A stretch of 64,000 nucleotides of DNA from NCBI RefSeq assembly GCF_050624435.1, contig NC_134539.1, positions 48,888,001-48,952,000 of the forward strand. Direction: 5' to 3'. The DNA is from Tenrec ecaudatus. Its lineage: Eukaryota > Chordata > Mammalia > Afrosoricida > Tenrecidae. The stretch's first letter is position 1, and each line of letters begins with the position of its first letter. A program made the translations under genes and the position numbers. Of this stretch, positions 24,801-39,500 are shown piece after piece. Under the pieces are notes generated by a model, which saw nothing but the letters and a program-made list of their open reading frames with translations, was not told the origin of the DNA and did no database searches.

Positions 24801-27507
24801 TGGTGAGCTGCTCTGGGGAAGGTGAGGCTTTCTACTCCTGTGGAGTTAGTCTTGGAAGGGCACGGGGGCAGGTCTGCTCTGTCACACAGGATTCTGACTA
24901 GGAGTCAGAATCAACTCGATGGCAGTGAGTTTGGAGTTTGGGGTACCTTGCTCTGTGCAAGCTGGGCACATGTGCTTGTTGGTTAATCTGCTCCCATTCT
25001 TCCTTGAAGGCAAGAATTCTACCACTGACCACCAATTTCCTCTTTAAAGTTAACTTACCCTAAACCTCTTCCTGTGGAGTTGATTCTGACTGATTAACAT
25101 GGGGTGTGTGGGGGGGAGAAGGGGGGAACAGAGTAGCAAGCGAAAGACCAGGATTCCTACTTCTGTAAACGGTTACAGTCTTAGAAACCCACACAGAGTC
25201 GCTACTAGTAAGCATTGACTAGATGGCAGCAAGATGATGGAGTAGAACTTAACCCATAGGGTTTTGAAGTCTGTAAATCATTATGAAACTAGATTGCTCT
25301 ATCTTTCTCCCTTGGATTGGCTGGTGGGTTTAATCTGCCACCTTTTGATGCTTAACCACAGGGTCACCAGGGCTCCTTTGGAATGACTTGGCTGCCTTAA
25401 GAACATACTGATGCTTGAGTATCACCCACAGATTCTGGTGTGGGCATTGGGATTTCATAGATATCCCCGTGTGATTACAATGTGCAGCCAAAGTCAACCT
25501 GGGTTGACCAGGATGCTGCCCTGGTTTATTTATCCACAGTTGCATCTTCCACCTGCTGTCTGTTGCGCTTATTTAATTTTTCATCTGTCCCAGAACCTAC
25601 CATTCAACCCTTCATTATCTTGTTCCTTCTCTTCTCTCATACCTAGAATCTATCCCATAATTTTCATGGTTCGAATTTTCAAAACCGTGTAGAGACAATC
25701 ACACAGCCATGTGGATTAACACTAGTACACATTCACGGTTTCAGGGCTCAGCCACATCGTTCTCTGGCATTCTCTCTACCTACATTTAGCTCAGTTCCCC
25801 AGTTCTGGCAGGCCTTCTAAGTCTTCCCCATCCTACCAAAACCTCAACCCTCATACTTGACAGATCATTTTAACTCACGTTTAATATAGATCCTGTCACC
25901 TTTTTTTCTATATTGTCAGATTTGGGGGGAAAGTGGTATTTATTCACTATTATTACATTGCCACCCTCCTACTCATTTACTTTTTAATCTAGTTTTACAT
26001 CTCACACATCTGTTCAATTATCCTGTATCGCCCCTGGTGCACAGCGCTCTCAGGTTGCCAACTATATACCAAATGTAGTGGATTCTTCCAGTTCTACCTA
26101 GAGCATTGGAAAAGAAAACAACTTAGCCAAATAAAGCCTTCCTTGCCATTAACTCTCCTCTTGGCTTCTTCCTATTTCTCTGGCTCCTCACCCTTGTCTC
26201 CTTTTGGATGACTAGTTCTATACGTTTAATGATATTCATTTTTGAGTATCTATTAATAACATACTCTACACTTGCCCTTATGATATGTGGGTGGCTAATC
26301 TTGCCTCTGTGCTCCAGTTCTTATTTTACTCTTTATTTATGCTGCTGATTTTTTTTTTTTAACACTGAGAACACTGCTTTTGTGTGCCCTTGTGGTCTAA
26401 CGTGTTTCTTCCAATGTGGCTTGAATCTGAAGTGCTTATGAAGATGCAGGTTCCAGGGACTTGCAGTTGGTTAATCAAATTGAGATTTCTAACGATTAAA
26501 TGGCCGGGCTGTAAACTATGAGGTCAACAATTCAAAACTACCAGCTACTCCTTGGGAGAAAGATGAGGCTTTCGCCTAAAGCGTTACAGCCTCGGAAGTC
26601 CACAGGGCAGGTCTACCCTGTCCTATAGGGTTGCTATGAGTCGGCATCGACTCAGTAGCAGTGAGTTTGAGCTATTGACATTTTACATCTATTAAATGTT
26701 GAAAACAATTATTCTTCTAGATGGAAGACAGTGGAACATGATTTAAGAATAACTTTAAAGTTGTGTGTTTAAAATTACTACCCCTCCCATCTCTCATTGA
26801 GGCCAGAGTCTATGACTGGCACCCCCAACTGTCTACACTCAAATCTGGTAGGCATTCACATGCACCTCTCTTTCTCCCTCTGTTTGACGCCACCCCCAAT
26901 CCTCTCATTAGCCATTCGTCAATTCTCTTTTTTTTTCTTGATTTTTTTTTTCCTTTCTGAATCATGGCTGTGGCTTTGGTTGGAAGTTTGTCCCTTTGCT
27001 GCTTCTTCTGTATACCTAGCTTTTCCTTTGAGACTTTGAAACTAACGCCCCTAAAATCTCTCCTGGTTCTGTTTGATTCTCTTCACTGACTTATTTTGAA
27101 TATAGCCTTTTAATTTCTTTGAAGGTTTAATTGCCATTTGAGCGAATGTTTGCAAAGAAAATTAGTTTTCCCTTCAGCAGTGTGTGCACATCTTGTCTCA
27201 TCCCGTTGGTGACAGCTCCTCCATGCAGCGGTGCTCTTCCATTCCCTCCGTGGGTTCCCCGTCCGTTACCTGCCATCACTCCTACCCATTCCTGCCTTCT
27301 GAGCATTGCTGTTAGGCCAGTGCTGCCCTTTGGGTCTGGTATGGCCGATTGTACAAAGAATACACCCCTCCCTGGGGATGTTTGTTACTCAGCATATAGG
27401 CCTGACTGTTGTTTGGCTGGAATTAGATATCTGGGATTGGTTCAGTTCCAGCCTTAAGGGTATTGAAGGACCATCGTCTAAGAGCTTGTTTCACGAGTCT
27501 CTCTTAG

Positions 27508-27566
<59 letters not shown>

Positions 27567-30500
27567 AGGGGAGCTGGTTTGGATTTTGTTTGACATCCCT
27601 ACCCTTTTCTCTTGTGGCCAGTAGTGGTGGCCAAGCACAATCTAGTTCTGGATGTAAGCTGTGGTTCACATGGTGCATTCTCCTTTAAACTAATTATTTC
27701 CTTGTATCTTTTTGGCTCTAGACGGGTTGAGGCGTGGTTAGATGGTTGCACATACGTTTTTATGGTCCTTTTCAGTTATCAATTGCCATTATAACAAAAA
27801 TACCACTGATTAATAGCTTTAACAAACAACTGTATTCTCTCTAAGTTAGAAGTTCTAATTTAGAATGTTATCTCTAGGGGACATTTTTTGGGGGGTGTTT
27901 CTTCTCTCCAATGGGTCTTTACCTCCTTTCAGCTTCTGTGGTCCAAGTGTATATAGGAGATCTCCATGTGTCTGCGTCAGCCTGCCCCTGTTATGTCACA
28001 TTACAAAAAGAAGAAGAATTAGACCTGAGTGGGTTATGTATTGGGCTGCTACCTACAGGGCTAGCAGTTTAAAACCATCTGTCACTACACGGGAGAAAGA
28101 TGAGGCTTTCTACTCCTGTAAAATTTTGGAAACTCACAGAGGGGCAGGTCTATACTGTCCTATAGGGTTGTGAGAAGTCAGAATTAAGTTGATGGTCGTG
28201 AGTGTGAAGGCTTTTGTTGTTTTTGTCGGGAGTCTGAGAGCGTCGCTACTGCAGCTGTAGTTCCTACCATGCACGGGCTAATTCCAAACAAGGCATTTTA
28301 AAACCGGTCTCTCTGATTAGTGCTTGGCTGCGGACAAATCATCTTAGGAATACATGCGTCTTAGTCTTGTTAGTCTAACTATAAATAAAAGGGTGGGAAG
28401 ACCTCAAAAACAAGTCAGAAACAAACAAATGAGCCCCCAAAGAGGGAGGATCATCAACCTCAGCAAATGGAGAAGTTGTGGCTGAAGTTGAAGAGTTGGT
28501 GGTAGAAGACTAGACGTACCACTGATGTGATAGCGTCTGAACTTGTTGGGAAATCGAATGTTCTGGGGCATTCTCAGTGTAAGCGAGCATCTTGGCTGGA
28601 TGGGTGCCAGAAACACTGCATGCGGCTCAGCTCGCTCACAGCGACCTGTCTGTCTGTCAGCCTCTTTAAAGCAAGTTCAAAGCTAATGAAAACGGGATCT
28701 GCTGGGCCAGTTACGTTCAAGACAGAGGTCAGCTCAGAGGAAATCCAAAGGAATAGTCTTGATAGATGTTTCTCAAAGGACAGGTCAATTGCAGGGGCTT
28801 CTTAGGGAGACGTTTGAAGAAATTTGAAAATGTCATTGGTGAAATAAAGGCCTGGAAAGTGACACTTGAGAAATTGTTCCCCCGTCATGACAGTGCACCT
28901 GCTCATCCCTCAGTGGGAGCAAAGGTGGTCCTTGGAGAGTTTCCTTGGAAGCACTTACTTCATCCACCTGACACCCCGATACTGCCCCTTCAGACTTTCT
29001 TGTTCTCAAAACTCCAAAGAAAGCCATGGGAGGAACACGACTCGTGTCCCTTGAGGATGCCTAAGCTGCCATGTTGACGTTGTGTATGTAAATCCCAGTG
29101 TGCCGAATCCCCTGGGGAAGGATTAGAGAGACAAACACATTGCTTCCAGACAGTATGGAGGACATGTTAAGAAATAGGAACTTCACTTTTTGGTGTTTTT
29201 GTTTAATAAAAGTTCCTAGCACTTTTAACAATACTTTTTTGTTTGTCCCCTATCCTAAGATATTATACCTCTGATAGTTTATTTACGCCATAATTAGAAC
29301 CCCTAAGTTCACCCCTACTTTTTCTTCTGTGATTTTCATGGTTGTAGATTTTACCTGAAGATCTTCACTCCACCTTGCTTTAGTTTGTGTATATAGTGTG
29401 AGGTATGAGTCCTGTTCCACTTTTTGGCAAATGACAGCACCATTTGTTACAGAGGCTATGTCTTGCCGATTAAGTGGATTTTAGCTTTTTGTTGAAATCA
29501 GCTGTCCATAGGTGGGAGGACTTATGTGTGAGTTCTCAGCCCTGCCCCATTGGCCTCTGTGTGTGTCCCTGGACTAGTCCCAGTCCGTTTTGACTGTTGT
29601 GGTTGTGTAGTAGGTTCTGAGATCGGGTAGTATGAGGCCTCCTGCTTTGGCTGTCTTCAGTAATGCTTTGCTTGTCGAAACTCAGATCAGGATTGCATTC
29701 GATCTGTTGTGATTGTTAGGTGTCATTAAGGCAGTTACCCTCACAGCAGCCCTGTGTCCAAGTGCCTGGCCCTGCACCGTCCCCACAATGGTTATGTTTG
29801 AGCCCACTGTTGGAGCCACTGTGTCATTGTAGAGAGCACCACATGTCATCGGCATCCTGGTGGCTTAGTGGACTGTCCAGTGGGCTGCTAACCATTAGGT
29901 TAGCAGTGTGAACCCGCTGATCCCGCTGCAGGAAAAAGAGGAGGCTCGCTCCTCCTGTAAACATTTAAAGTTGCAGAAACCGGGAGGAGCAGTTCCACTC
30001 TGCCCATAGAGCTGCTGTGTCACATTTGACTGGGGGACAGTGGGCTTGATTTGGCGGGGAGGGAGGGCTGGTTTTTTAATTGCTTTCAGTACTATGATCA
30101 TTCTTCTGCCTAACTAAGCGTGCGATTGTCAATTGTCAATTGAGGCTCTTATTTTTCTTAAGCTTCTTTTAGAATTCTTTCTTCGACTTCGGTTTTGGGC
30201 CGTTTGATTAATGTATGCCCTAGTGACTTTATTTTGGTTCTTGTACTATCTGGTGTGTTGAGCTTCTTGAATGGATAGCTTCTCATCTTTCATAATTTCG
30301 TGTACATTTTCTGCTACCCATTGTTCAACAGTTCTCTCTGTGGATTTTTCCCCTCCACTCCTGTTCTGTAATTCCAACCATGTGTAGTGTTTTTCCTCTT
30401 GTTACGGTATCCCCCACAATTCTTAGTCCTTCTTTCTTCTTTTATTCCCCTCTTGATTGATATCAAGGGAGTTGCCCTTTAATTCACTGACTTGATCATC

Positions 30501-33500
30501 CATTAATTTAATACTGCTCCAATGTCTATTACATTATTTATTTCTGAAATTGTATTGTTAATCTTTTAGGTTTCTAGTTGCCATTTCAAATGGTTTCTGA
30601 TGATCTTTTTGTTGTTGTTTGTGTATCATTTTCCTGAGTTCTTCTATAGCTTTAACTCCGTCTTACTTAGTTTGTATGTGTTCAGTTTGATCTATTTAGA
30701 GTTCCTTCTTAGGCTATTCCCTTACTGTTTCTTCTTTCATTAGGTTTTATGGTTTGTATTATTGTCACTTGCTGAAACCATCGTGTCCTGATTTTTGTTG
30801 TAATTGGATATTACCTGTTCAAGTCATTAAGGTGTTGCTATATTTATTTATGGTATGCTTTTTGGTACATCCTGGTTTTGGGGTTTTTTTTGAGTCAGCA
30901 AGGTGGGCATGCTAATCTGTTAGTCCAGCTGCCCTCCTGAATCTCACCATTTGTCTCTGAGTGGGTGGGGCAGCACTCTGTGTGAGGACAGGTCTCTGTA
31001 TGAAGGTCCTGTGGAGCTGCTGAAGAGGTAGCTGGCATTACTAGTGAGCTGATGTCTCCACCCAGCTAGTCACTGGAGGTGGGTGTAAGCAGCATTCTTA
31101 CTATTGCCTGGCTGAGTGTCATGTGTGCTCCCTGACAGTTGCCACATGTTTTGAGCAACGATGTGCCCAGTTTGGCAGTCACTAGATCGGTGGTATGGAA
31201 ACTCAGCAATGGTTCCAGGTTAACAGGCTACACGGGCGGTTGCTCTTGTTCGCTGGAACACGATTGGGGGAGTGTGACACTAGTCCCTGTGTTCCCAAGG
31301 CAGCTGCTGGATGTGCTCCTGGTGCTAATTGCTGGGAGGAGCAGCAGGCACAGCCGGTGCATGAGCCTCTGGTATGAGCAGGTGGGTGTGGGAGTGGGCC
31401 CACTAGTCTTTAGGCCTCTGGCACAATTGACTGGGCTCAAGAGAGGTGTGTCATTGACTCCTTAGCCCCCAATGCCAGCAGCCAGGTAGAGAGCAGACAC
31501 CTCAAATCCATAAGTTTCTGACCTGGTGCCATCGATCCTTGGGCTCTTGGTGGGAGTGGGAGGGAGGAACCATCAACCCATGGGCTCCCAGGGCAGATGT
31601 GGGGCCCTAGCAGCACTCAGGTGGAGAAGTTGGCACTGCCAGTCTATGTGGACACTTGTCTGTGGGTGTGAGGCATTGGTCAGTATCACCAGATGGCAAT
31701 CTCATGGAAAGGGATGGATGAGGGGGTTGCTCTGCACCCCAGGTCCACAGGCTTTTGTTTTGGGTAGACTTGTGAACTGAATGTGGTTAACTATCAGGAC
31801 ACTCCTGTCTGGCTTTGGATGAGGGTGCAGAATCACTCTTGCTTGTCGATACCAGGGCTTTGGCTGAGAATACTGCTGGTTTTGTGATTGGTAGTTCTCT
31901 GTGTTCATTGGTTTTGTCGTCATCCTTCATCCTTGTCTTTGATGCTCAGAGTTCCAGAGTTTTGATCTATTTATGATTCATATGTTTTGTGAGATCTGTG
32001 TTGTAAAAGAGACATTATGAGGCCTGGCACAATTGACTAGGCACAAGAGAGGTGCCACCATCTTGGACAAGCCTCTCATCACGTCTTTAAGTACAAAAGC
32101 GTGATTATTGTTTTGTTATCATCTTTAATGGTCATCCACTGGCCATAGGATGAGCTGTGCATTATTTCAGCCTCGCCTGCAGAATTAAGACAGAATGTAT
32201 AGCAAAGACGAACCTGACAGTAGTGTGTCTCAAATTGGAATATGCCTGTGAATCCCAGAGGATCTGGCTGAATTGCATACCCTCCTGCTTCCGTGGGGCA
32301 GGGGTGGGGTCTGCTATCCCGTGCTTCTGCCTCCCCACTTGAAGCAGCGATGCTGCGCACCGGACAGCGCTCTGTGCAGCCAAGTCCCAACGGACTGTGT
32401 CCTAGAGTCACACTCTTCCTTCTCCCTGCTCTCAATGGATGTCGAACATTTGAGGGGGCTTCCAAAAAAACATTTTCTCCCCCAAATCTCACCAAACTCT
32501 GCCGCCCCATTGAGCCCAACACCTAGCGACCCTGGAAGACACAGTAGAACTGCCCTGGGGGACTTTCAAGACTGGAATCGTTTATGGGTGTAGAAAGCCT
32601 GCCTCATCTTTCTCCCACAGAGCAGCTAGTGAATTTGAACTGCTGATCTTTGGTGAGCAGCCCCATGTGTCAGCCACTACAGCACCAGGGTTCCGCATGG
32701 AAATGTCGATTGCACGCAGAGAGCTCGGAAATCAGAGCAGGGGCGCTCCGGTTCTAGGAGAGAAGAGCTCGGGCAAAGCAGGCTGTTGAGCTTGTCTGCA
32801 GAGTCTAACGCCACTCACAGTTCTGGGTTGTTTCTGTTCACTGGTTTTTATCATCATTGCTGGCCCTATTTTCCTCGCATTCTACATGTCTAGTAAATTG
32901 TGAGTGAGCGCTAGAAATTCAGAATTTGATTTTATTACGTGCTAGACATTTTTACATTCCTAGAGTCTTCTCTTCAATGCAGATGCGTCTCTCGGGTCCT
33001 CCTGGGTTTCCTGTCCTGGTCCATGGATGGGAACCTCCCTCAGTCAGCCGGGATCATTGTCCGCCTTCCCTCTCGTGCCCTCTCCACTCCCAGGTCTCAG
33101 GCATAGCCAGTTTCCCTTTACTTAATATCTAATGTCTTGGAAACCATTGCCCCTAATATTTTGGCTGATCTTTTGTTGTTGTAGCTGTTTACGGTAAATT
33201 CAATCCCTGTTTGTCCATCTTGTCCAAAAGTAGAAGTCCAAGACTGGGAAGGGGAGAAGGAAGATTGGCTGGGATTTTTTTTTCTTAATCTCCTTAAGGA
33301 CAGAGTCAAGGCCACATGCTATTTGTACTGTCTCAAAGCTAAGGAAAAAACAAACTCAAAGTTGATAAATAAATTGTGTTTAACCCCCAGGAATGAGAAA
33401 AAATATTCTTTAACTAAATGCAAGAAGATAGGTAGATCTTACAAATATAATGTTAAGCAAAAGAAGACCGTTACAAAAGGACATGTTTTATGGGATTCCA

Positions 33501-36500
33501 TTTATGTAACATTTTAAGACAGGTACATCTAGTCCGTGGTGTTGGGGGATAGTGGACGCCTCTGCGGGGAAGGTGGCTAGTAGAAGGGAGTGTGCTCTGG
33601 GTCTGGGCTTCTGGTCATAGTCTGTCTCCAGATCTAGGTGAGTGCTCCCCAGACTGGCTGATACACTCCCTGGGAGGCAGTGGAGCAATGCAGTGGGACT
33701 TTAGAAGCAGATGCCTATGCTTTATCCTGGAATGTGGGCTGTAGTACAAAAATTCTTAATTATCAGGGAGTGCTGAGTAATTTTTTTCCTTCTGAAAATG
33801 GGAGGCAGGTCAAATAAGGATGGAAACCAGCTGGGCTCTGTGGCGAAATGGCTAGCGCATTGGACTCCTAACTCTTCCCCACAAGTGATTCAAATCCATG
33901 TGGAAACCTATTATCTTGGTACTGGTTGCATGGATGTGTAACTTGGAATAAGTTTTGAGTTGCACATTTATGTGTGATTGTTGATATGCTATGTACCAAT
34001 AAAAAATTCCACACCCTCCTCCCCCAAATAAGAAAGATCAAGGCTATAAACCAACTGCAAGACAAGAAGGTAGAACTGAATGTCTAGTATGGAATGTGAG
34101 ACTCAGAAAGTGCTGTACCCAGAATTCTAGCAGCAAGCCAGTCCTCTCCCATCTGAAGGTAGAAATTCACACCTGGGAGGAGTAATGTGTCACGTGTTTG
34201 AGTGAGAGGCTCAAATTCATACAGTGTGTGTAAGACAGAAACGCTGACTCCGATACTGAAAAAACAAGACACAACCTACTTTCATGGAGTCAGTTGTGAT
34301 TCACAGTGACCTGGTGGGGCAGAGTTGCTTCCTAGGGTTTTTGGAGTCTGTGTATTTTTACAGGAGTAGAAAACCTCGTCTTCACCCACTGAGCCGCTGG
34401 TGGATTTGACCTGCTGACCTAGCTGTTAGCAGCCCAACGTATAACCTACTACATGAGTAGCTGAAAATCCATAACCCTCATAGGATCGCATCAGAGCCCC
34501 CCGTAAAACCTGCCCACTTCGAGGACTTTGCCATTCCGCACACTCCGGGGGCACAAGGGAAATAGGTTCTTGATCACATTTTGAAAAGCATAGCTGAAGG
34601 CTGGTGACCACCACACTGGCCATGACCAGTGCCCAGCAGCCTTATTTGTGTGTGGCAGGCAAATTTCGGATGTAGAGGCTTTGAGAAGTTTCCTGGAAAG
34701 GTAGAATTCAAAGATAATGAAAATGTCCATGAGCTTTTTGAAGTCCCCCTCATCCACTCTTTCTGTTGTTCATTCTCTTAAACTTTCATTGTTTCTGTCT
34801 TTGCTTCTCATTCTCTGTCTGCTGCATTCTGGGTAATTTTTTCGGACCTAGCATGCCATCCTTGAGTTCTGTATTCGTTTGCATTTACATGCAGTCTAGT
34901 GTTTTCTCTGTTGATTTTTAAAAATACCAGTGATCACAGTTTTCATCTCTCCATATTGGTTGGTTTTTTCCATATGTCTTGGTCATACATGATGGCTTCT
35001 CCTGTTCCTTCTCTTGGGCGTTGTTCAGGCAGTGCAGAGAGTGTGCATTCGGGACCTCGGGCATGTTTAGAGGTTGTCAGAAAGACTTGTCTTCACCTAG
35101 GGCAGAATCTCTGAATCCATGCCCCATCCTCCTGTGGACTTGGCATTTGTCTACCCCACCCTTACCCCTACAGGGGTTCTAGGTTTACACGAGGTGCCCA
35201 TAGGCAGGTTTCTTTCCAGTCTTGGATGTCAGACTTAGTCCCATTTCTAAGTTACCAGGGGCCCCATGGATAGCCCTCAGGTCAATAGCTAGTTCAGTGT
35301 TCACATGCTTAGAAGTTTCTCTTTATTTCGGACTTTGGAGAGGTTTCTCTACTTTTCCTATCATCTCAGGCATGTATTTAAGAACATGGTTTAGTGCACC
35401 TTGAAAAAGGTGGGGAGACTGTGTGTGTGTGTGTACACACACACATTACAGTTGTCCCTCAGTATCCACGGGCGATGGCTTTCGGTCTACAAAATCCACA
35501 TATGAACACGTTCCTTATATCAAATGGTAGAAATGGCATTAGTATTCACATATAACCATGTACTTTGAATCATTTCTAGATGACCGATAATAATACAAGT
35601 ATTGTGTAAGTTGTACTTGACATTCCCTTTTAGCCTTTGAAGAATTGCTCTGGTCCCGTAGTTGCTCCCCCACGCCCCTCCCCAATGTCTTCAAACTGCA
35701 GTTGGTTGAATCAATGGAGGAGGAATCCCAGACACCAAGGGCCAGTTGTGTATGTGTATATATGCATTTAAAAGCCATCGCCGGAAGAATAAGAAACACC
35801 AGTAATACAGGGGAGGCAGTGATTAGGATTAAGCAGATGGGGAACAGGAGGAGGCAACCTTTGTATATTTTGTGATTTGATCAAACCGTGTATTAGAAGC
35901 GCAGTATATTAGATCTGTAATTTAAAATGCCACGATGTTCCCTCTCCTCTATTGCAGTCAGGATGTTCTACACTGGGTGGGCTTCTCTAGACCAGTGCTT
36001 CTCAACCCTCCTCATGCCGTGGCCCTTTCATACAGTTCCTCATGTTGTGGTGACCCCCCAGTCATAAAATTATTTTTGTTGTTACTTCATAAGTGTCATT
36101 TTGCTACTGTGATGAATTGGGCGACCCCTGTGAAAGGGTCATTCAACCCCTAATAGGATCGCAATGCATAGGTTGAGAACCACTGCTATAGAGAGTTAAG
36201 TTTACCAATTTGTGAGAAATGAAGTAGTAATTTTTTTGTGGTTTACGGTTTCTGGATCTTGGTTTTGCTTCTTTGTAGTCTTCTAAGCAAACCCAGTAGA
36301 TGAACGTTTTCAACTTAAGTGTTGTAAGGATTCTTTAAATTTTTCCACTCTGATGTGGACTGATGCTATGGTAAACTGCAATAAAAATAACTTACTGGTC
36401 ACCTGCTTAGATGACATGGCGATACTGGTTTGCCCTGGTGGCTAGTGAACCAGCTCGTGAGCCAGGCCCCGCTCTGTGTAGTGATGCTCTGCAATGGTCT

Positions 36501-39500
36501 CCTTTCTTTCCTGGCATTTGCTGTTACCAATCAGGAACCAGGCTGTTCGTGAAATTTCTTTTCATTAAAAGGAAATATTTGTGTGCCAATGTAGACAATC
36601 ACCTTTTCTGTCTGTCAAGATATTTGTGTGGCCTTACCTAGGAAACGTTAGGGCTTTCTGCAGCACCCTCTCACTGGGAGTCAGTCTGTGACCAGCTCCG
36701 ATGGCCGACGGGATCGGTTCATTTCCAAAAGTCTTTCATAGAGTAATACTCGCTCATCGAGTCAAAGCTGCATTCATGCTGGTATTTTCTTGATTTTCCA
36801 GAAGGTCTTGTTGGTTGGTTTTCACAGTAGGGCTGTCTTCTGGCTCTCACCAGTATAAACTACCATTGCTCTTGAGATATTAAAACTTGAGAGACTATGT
36901 CTTGGAATATCTTATAAATGGCCTTGTACTATTGAGTGCCTGCAGATTTGCTTGTGAGAAGTAGGAAGGGAGCCTTTGGAGAGCCCCTTTAGCAACATCA
37001 CCGTCTGCTAAACGGCCTGTCTTCTCTCCTTGTGATAGCCTGACATTTCCGAGCACATTCTCTCTTCCCAAGCTAGCACAGCTTCCCTTGGGATGGACCT
37101 CGAAGTGGGACCCTTGGTCAGATTAGCTGCAAAATGGTGTAGTTCCAGGAGTCAATAATAGACATTTTTCTTTCCCTTGAGTTTTCATTTCTCTTACCTT
37201 CAACTTCCTCAATTCTACCCCCAACATTCTGGGATTGTGATTGTTGGGAGTTCTCCTTCCCCGCCCCCACCGTGCAAACATGCACATCTAGACTGTTAAA
37301 AAAAGAAATTCCTCAAAAAAGTATGCTTACCTTTCTGTACTTTCCTGGTGCAGATAAGGGAATTTCCCCATTATATTGTCCTTTGCCATTTAAATGGTAG
37401 TTTGAGAAGGGCAATGTGTGGGCTTCATAGTTATTAAATGCTTATTCTGGGCCCAGCACAGTTTTATGTTTGGGGAGCAGAGCAATAAACAACAACCTTA
37501 AATTCTGACCATTATGAGTGTGTTCATTTCGCTTAGTCTTGGTTTTCCTAAGCTAGGAAGTTAACCTAGTTCTACTTCTCTTCATCTTTAGAGCTCCCTT
37601 TACAAAGGTGGCAATTCTTAAGAATATTTAGAGTATAGTCATTTATTAACAGCCTAGTAAATGCTTTATTTAGAGTTGACACTAATATAGTAACTGTGCT
37701 CTAACATTAATTGTATGTTTGCGTTTTAGGCGATTACACCTCAACAAGAAGGCAACAGACAAACAGCCCTATAGCAAGCTCCCAGGTGTGTCTCTTCTGA
37801 AACCACTGAAAGGGGTAGATCCTAACCTAATCAACAACTTGGAAACATTCTTTGAGTTGGATTATCCCAAAGTAAGTATAGTATTGTACTTATTAGGAAT
37901 GGGTTGGGCCATACTGGTTTCTACCCCACCCCACCCCCTGTAAACCCTTAAAGAAGAGTTTTTGATATATAAGGTGAAAGTTTTAAAAATTCATTCTGAT
38001 ACTTAGATTTTAGTAGTTGGAAATGGCAGCGAGGAAGGCGTGTAAATTTCTTTACTAACCACTTCTGTGTCTAAAGTAGAAATCTCCGAGCAAACCTGGA
38101 AGTCGGACACTTTGGTCCAGACCCTGTTTGGTGAGAGTAAGCTGGGAAGAAGGCTCAGGAGGCGGTGAGGAGGAGGAGGAGGGTTCGTGGTTTGGAATGG
38201 AGAGTAGAGAGCTGGCACGAATGTGAATTTCCTGGCGATCTGGTTTTTGAGTCAAGGGTAGGCTACGGAAGAGGCAAGACAGCACTTGCAGACTTGAGTT
38301 TGAACTTCTTGACTTCTCTTTTAAAACCTAATTGCATTGCTCATAATGTTTATTTAATCTATATAGCTATAAGTTCATTTTATTCTCTCCAGTGAAGAAA
38401 TTCTAGTTTCCTTGAAACTAGAGTATCAATTGCCTATTTGAGACACTGCTTTTAAAGGCGTTTTAAAAGAGTGCTAGTACATTTCTTGTGAGAAGAAAAA
38501 AAATATGTCCTTAAATTTCTACACGCTTGTTTTTCAGTGCTGTTAATGTTCTTTTTGAGTCTCTGCTTACATGCTTTATTCGTTTCCTGCATTGCCTCAT
38601 CGTCTCAGCTATTTTTCCTTCTTGGGGGCTCTTCACCTGGTATTTTATTAGGCTGCAAAAAAACTCTTAACTCATGGCCACGGAGTCCATTTCCATTTGT
38701 AGTAATCCCATTGAACTGAGTAAAATTGGGCTTCCAAAACTCTTTAACTCTTTACAGGAATAGGAAGCCTCATCTTTCTCCCAGAGAGTAGCTGGTGGTT
38801 TTGAACTACTGACTGTTTAGCAGCCTAATACGTGACCCACTACCCCACCAGGGCCCCACTGTGTTAGGACAAAAATACACCCCAATAGTAGGAAGGACAA
38901 CGTACATACCATGCCTCTAATGGTAGCTGCCTCTCATGGTCTTCCTTTCTTTTTGCCCTTGTGTTTTGGTAGCGCCATTGAAAAAGCAGAGGCGACACAG
39001 GTATGGTCCCCTTATTGCAGCTCCTAACTGTGGACATGAGTATCATCTGTTATTTAAAAATATTTTTAATATCTCGTCTGGAGTCTTTTTTTTAAACTTT
39101 ATTTTCACTTTAGGGTAGCCTCTTTTAAGCAGTGCCCCCTAGTACAAACCAGACTGTCTTCCCTCTGGACCCCTGCCCTGTTGGGCAAGTGTTACAAAGC
39201 TCTGTTGGCTCTGCTGATAGATGATCAAAGACACTCATCCCACCCATAAGTCTTGGCCTGAAGGTGCTCAATTCTAGATCTGGGGGACAGCAAATCGAGC
39301 TGCCCCACTAGATTAAGTTCTAAGAACCAACCTGCTCTACGAGCAAGCATCCTAACAGTCAGCTTCTCACTGTGGGCTGGGCAGTCCATCGCTGGCTCGT
39401 GGTCTTCGTTCTGCTGTCTCTGCTTCTCACCCTACCTTGCTACCTTGGTGTCCTGGCGCTCTGTCTCCTGGATTGAGGAAGTTCACTACAGGGATCTCAG

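Noticed and set aside
27306-27593. Cys-Val repeat peptide
   Set aside because: Translation of a (GT)n microsatellite.
32079-32522. 147-codon minus-strand frame in intron 1
   Set aside because: No domain or start context; overlapped by three other open frames in both directions.
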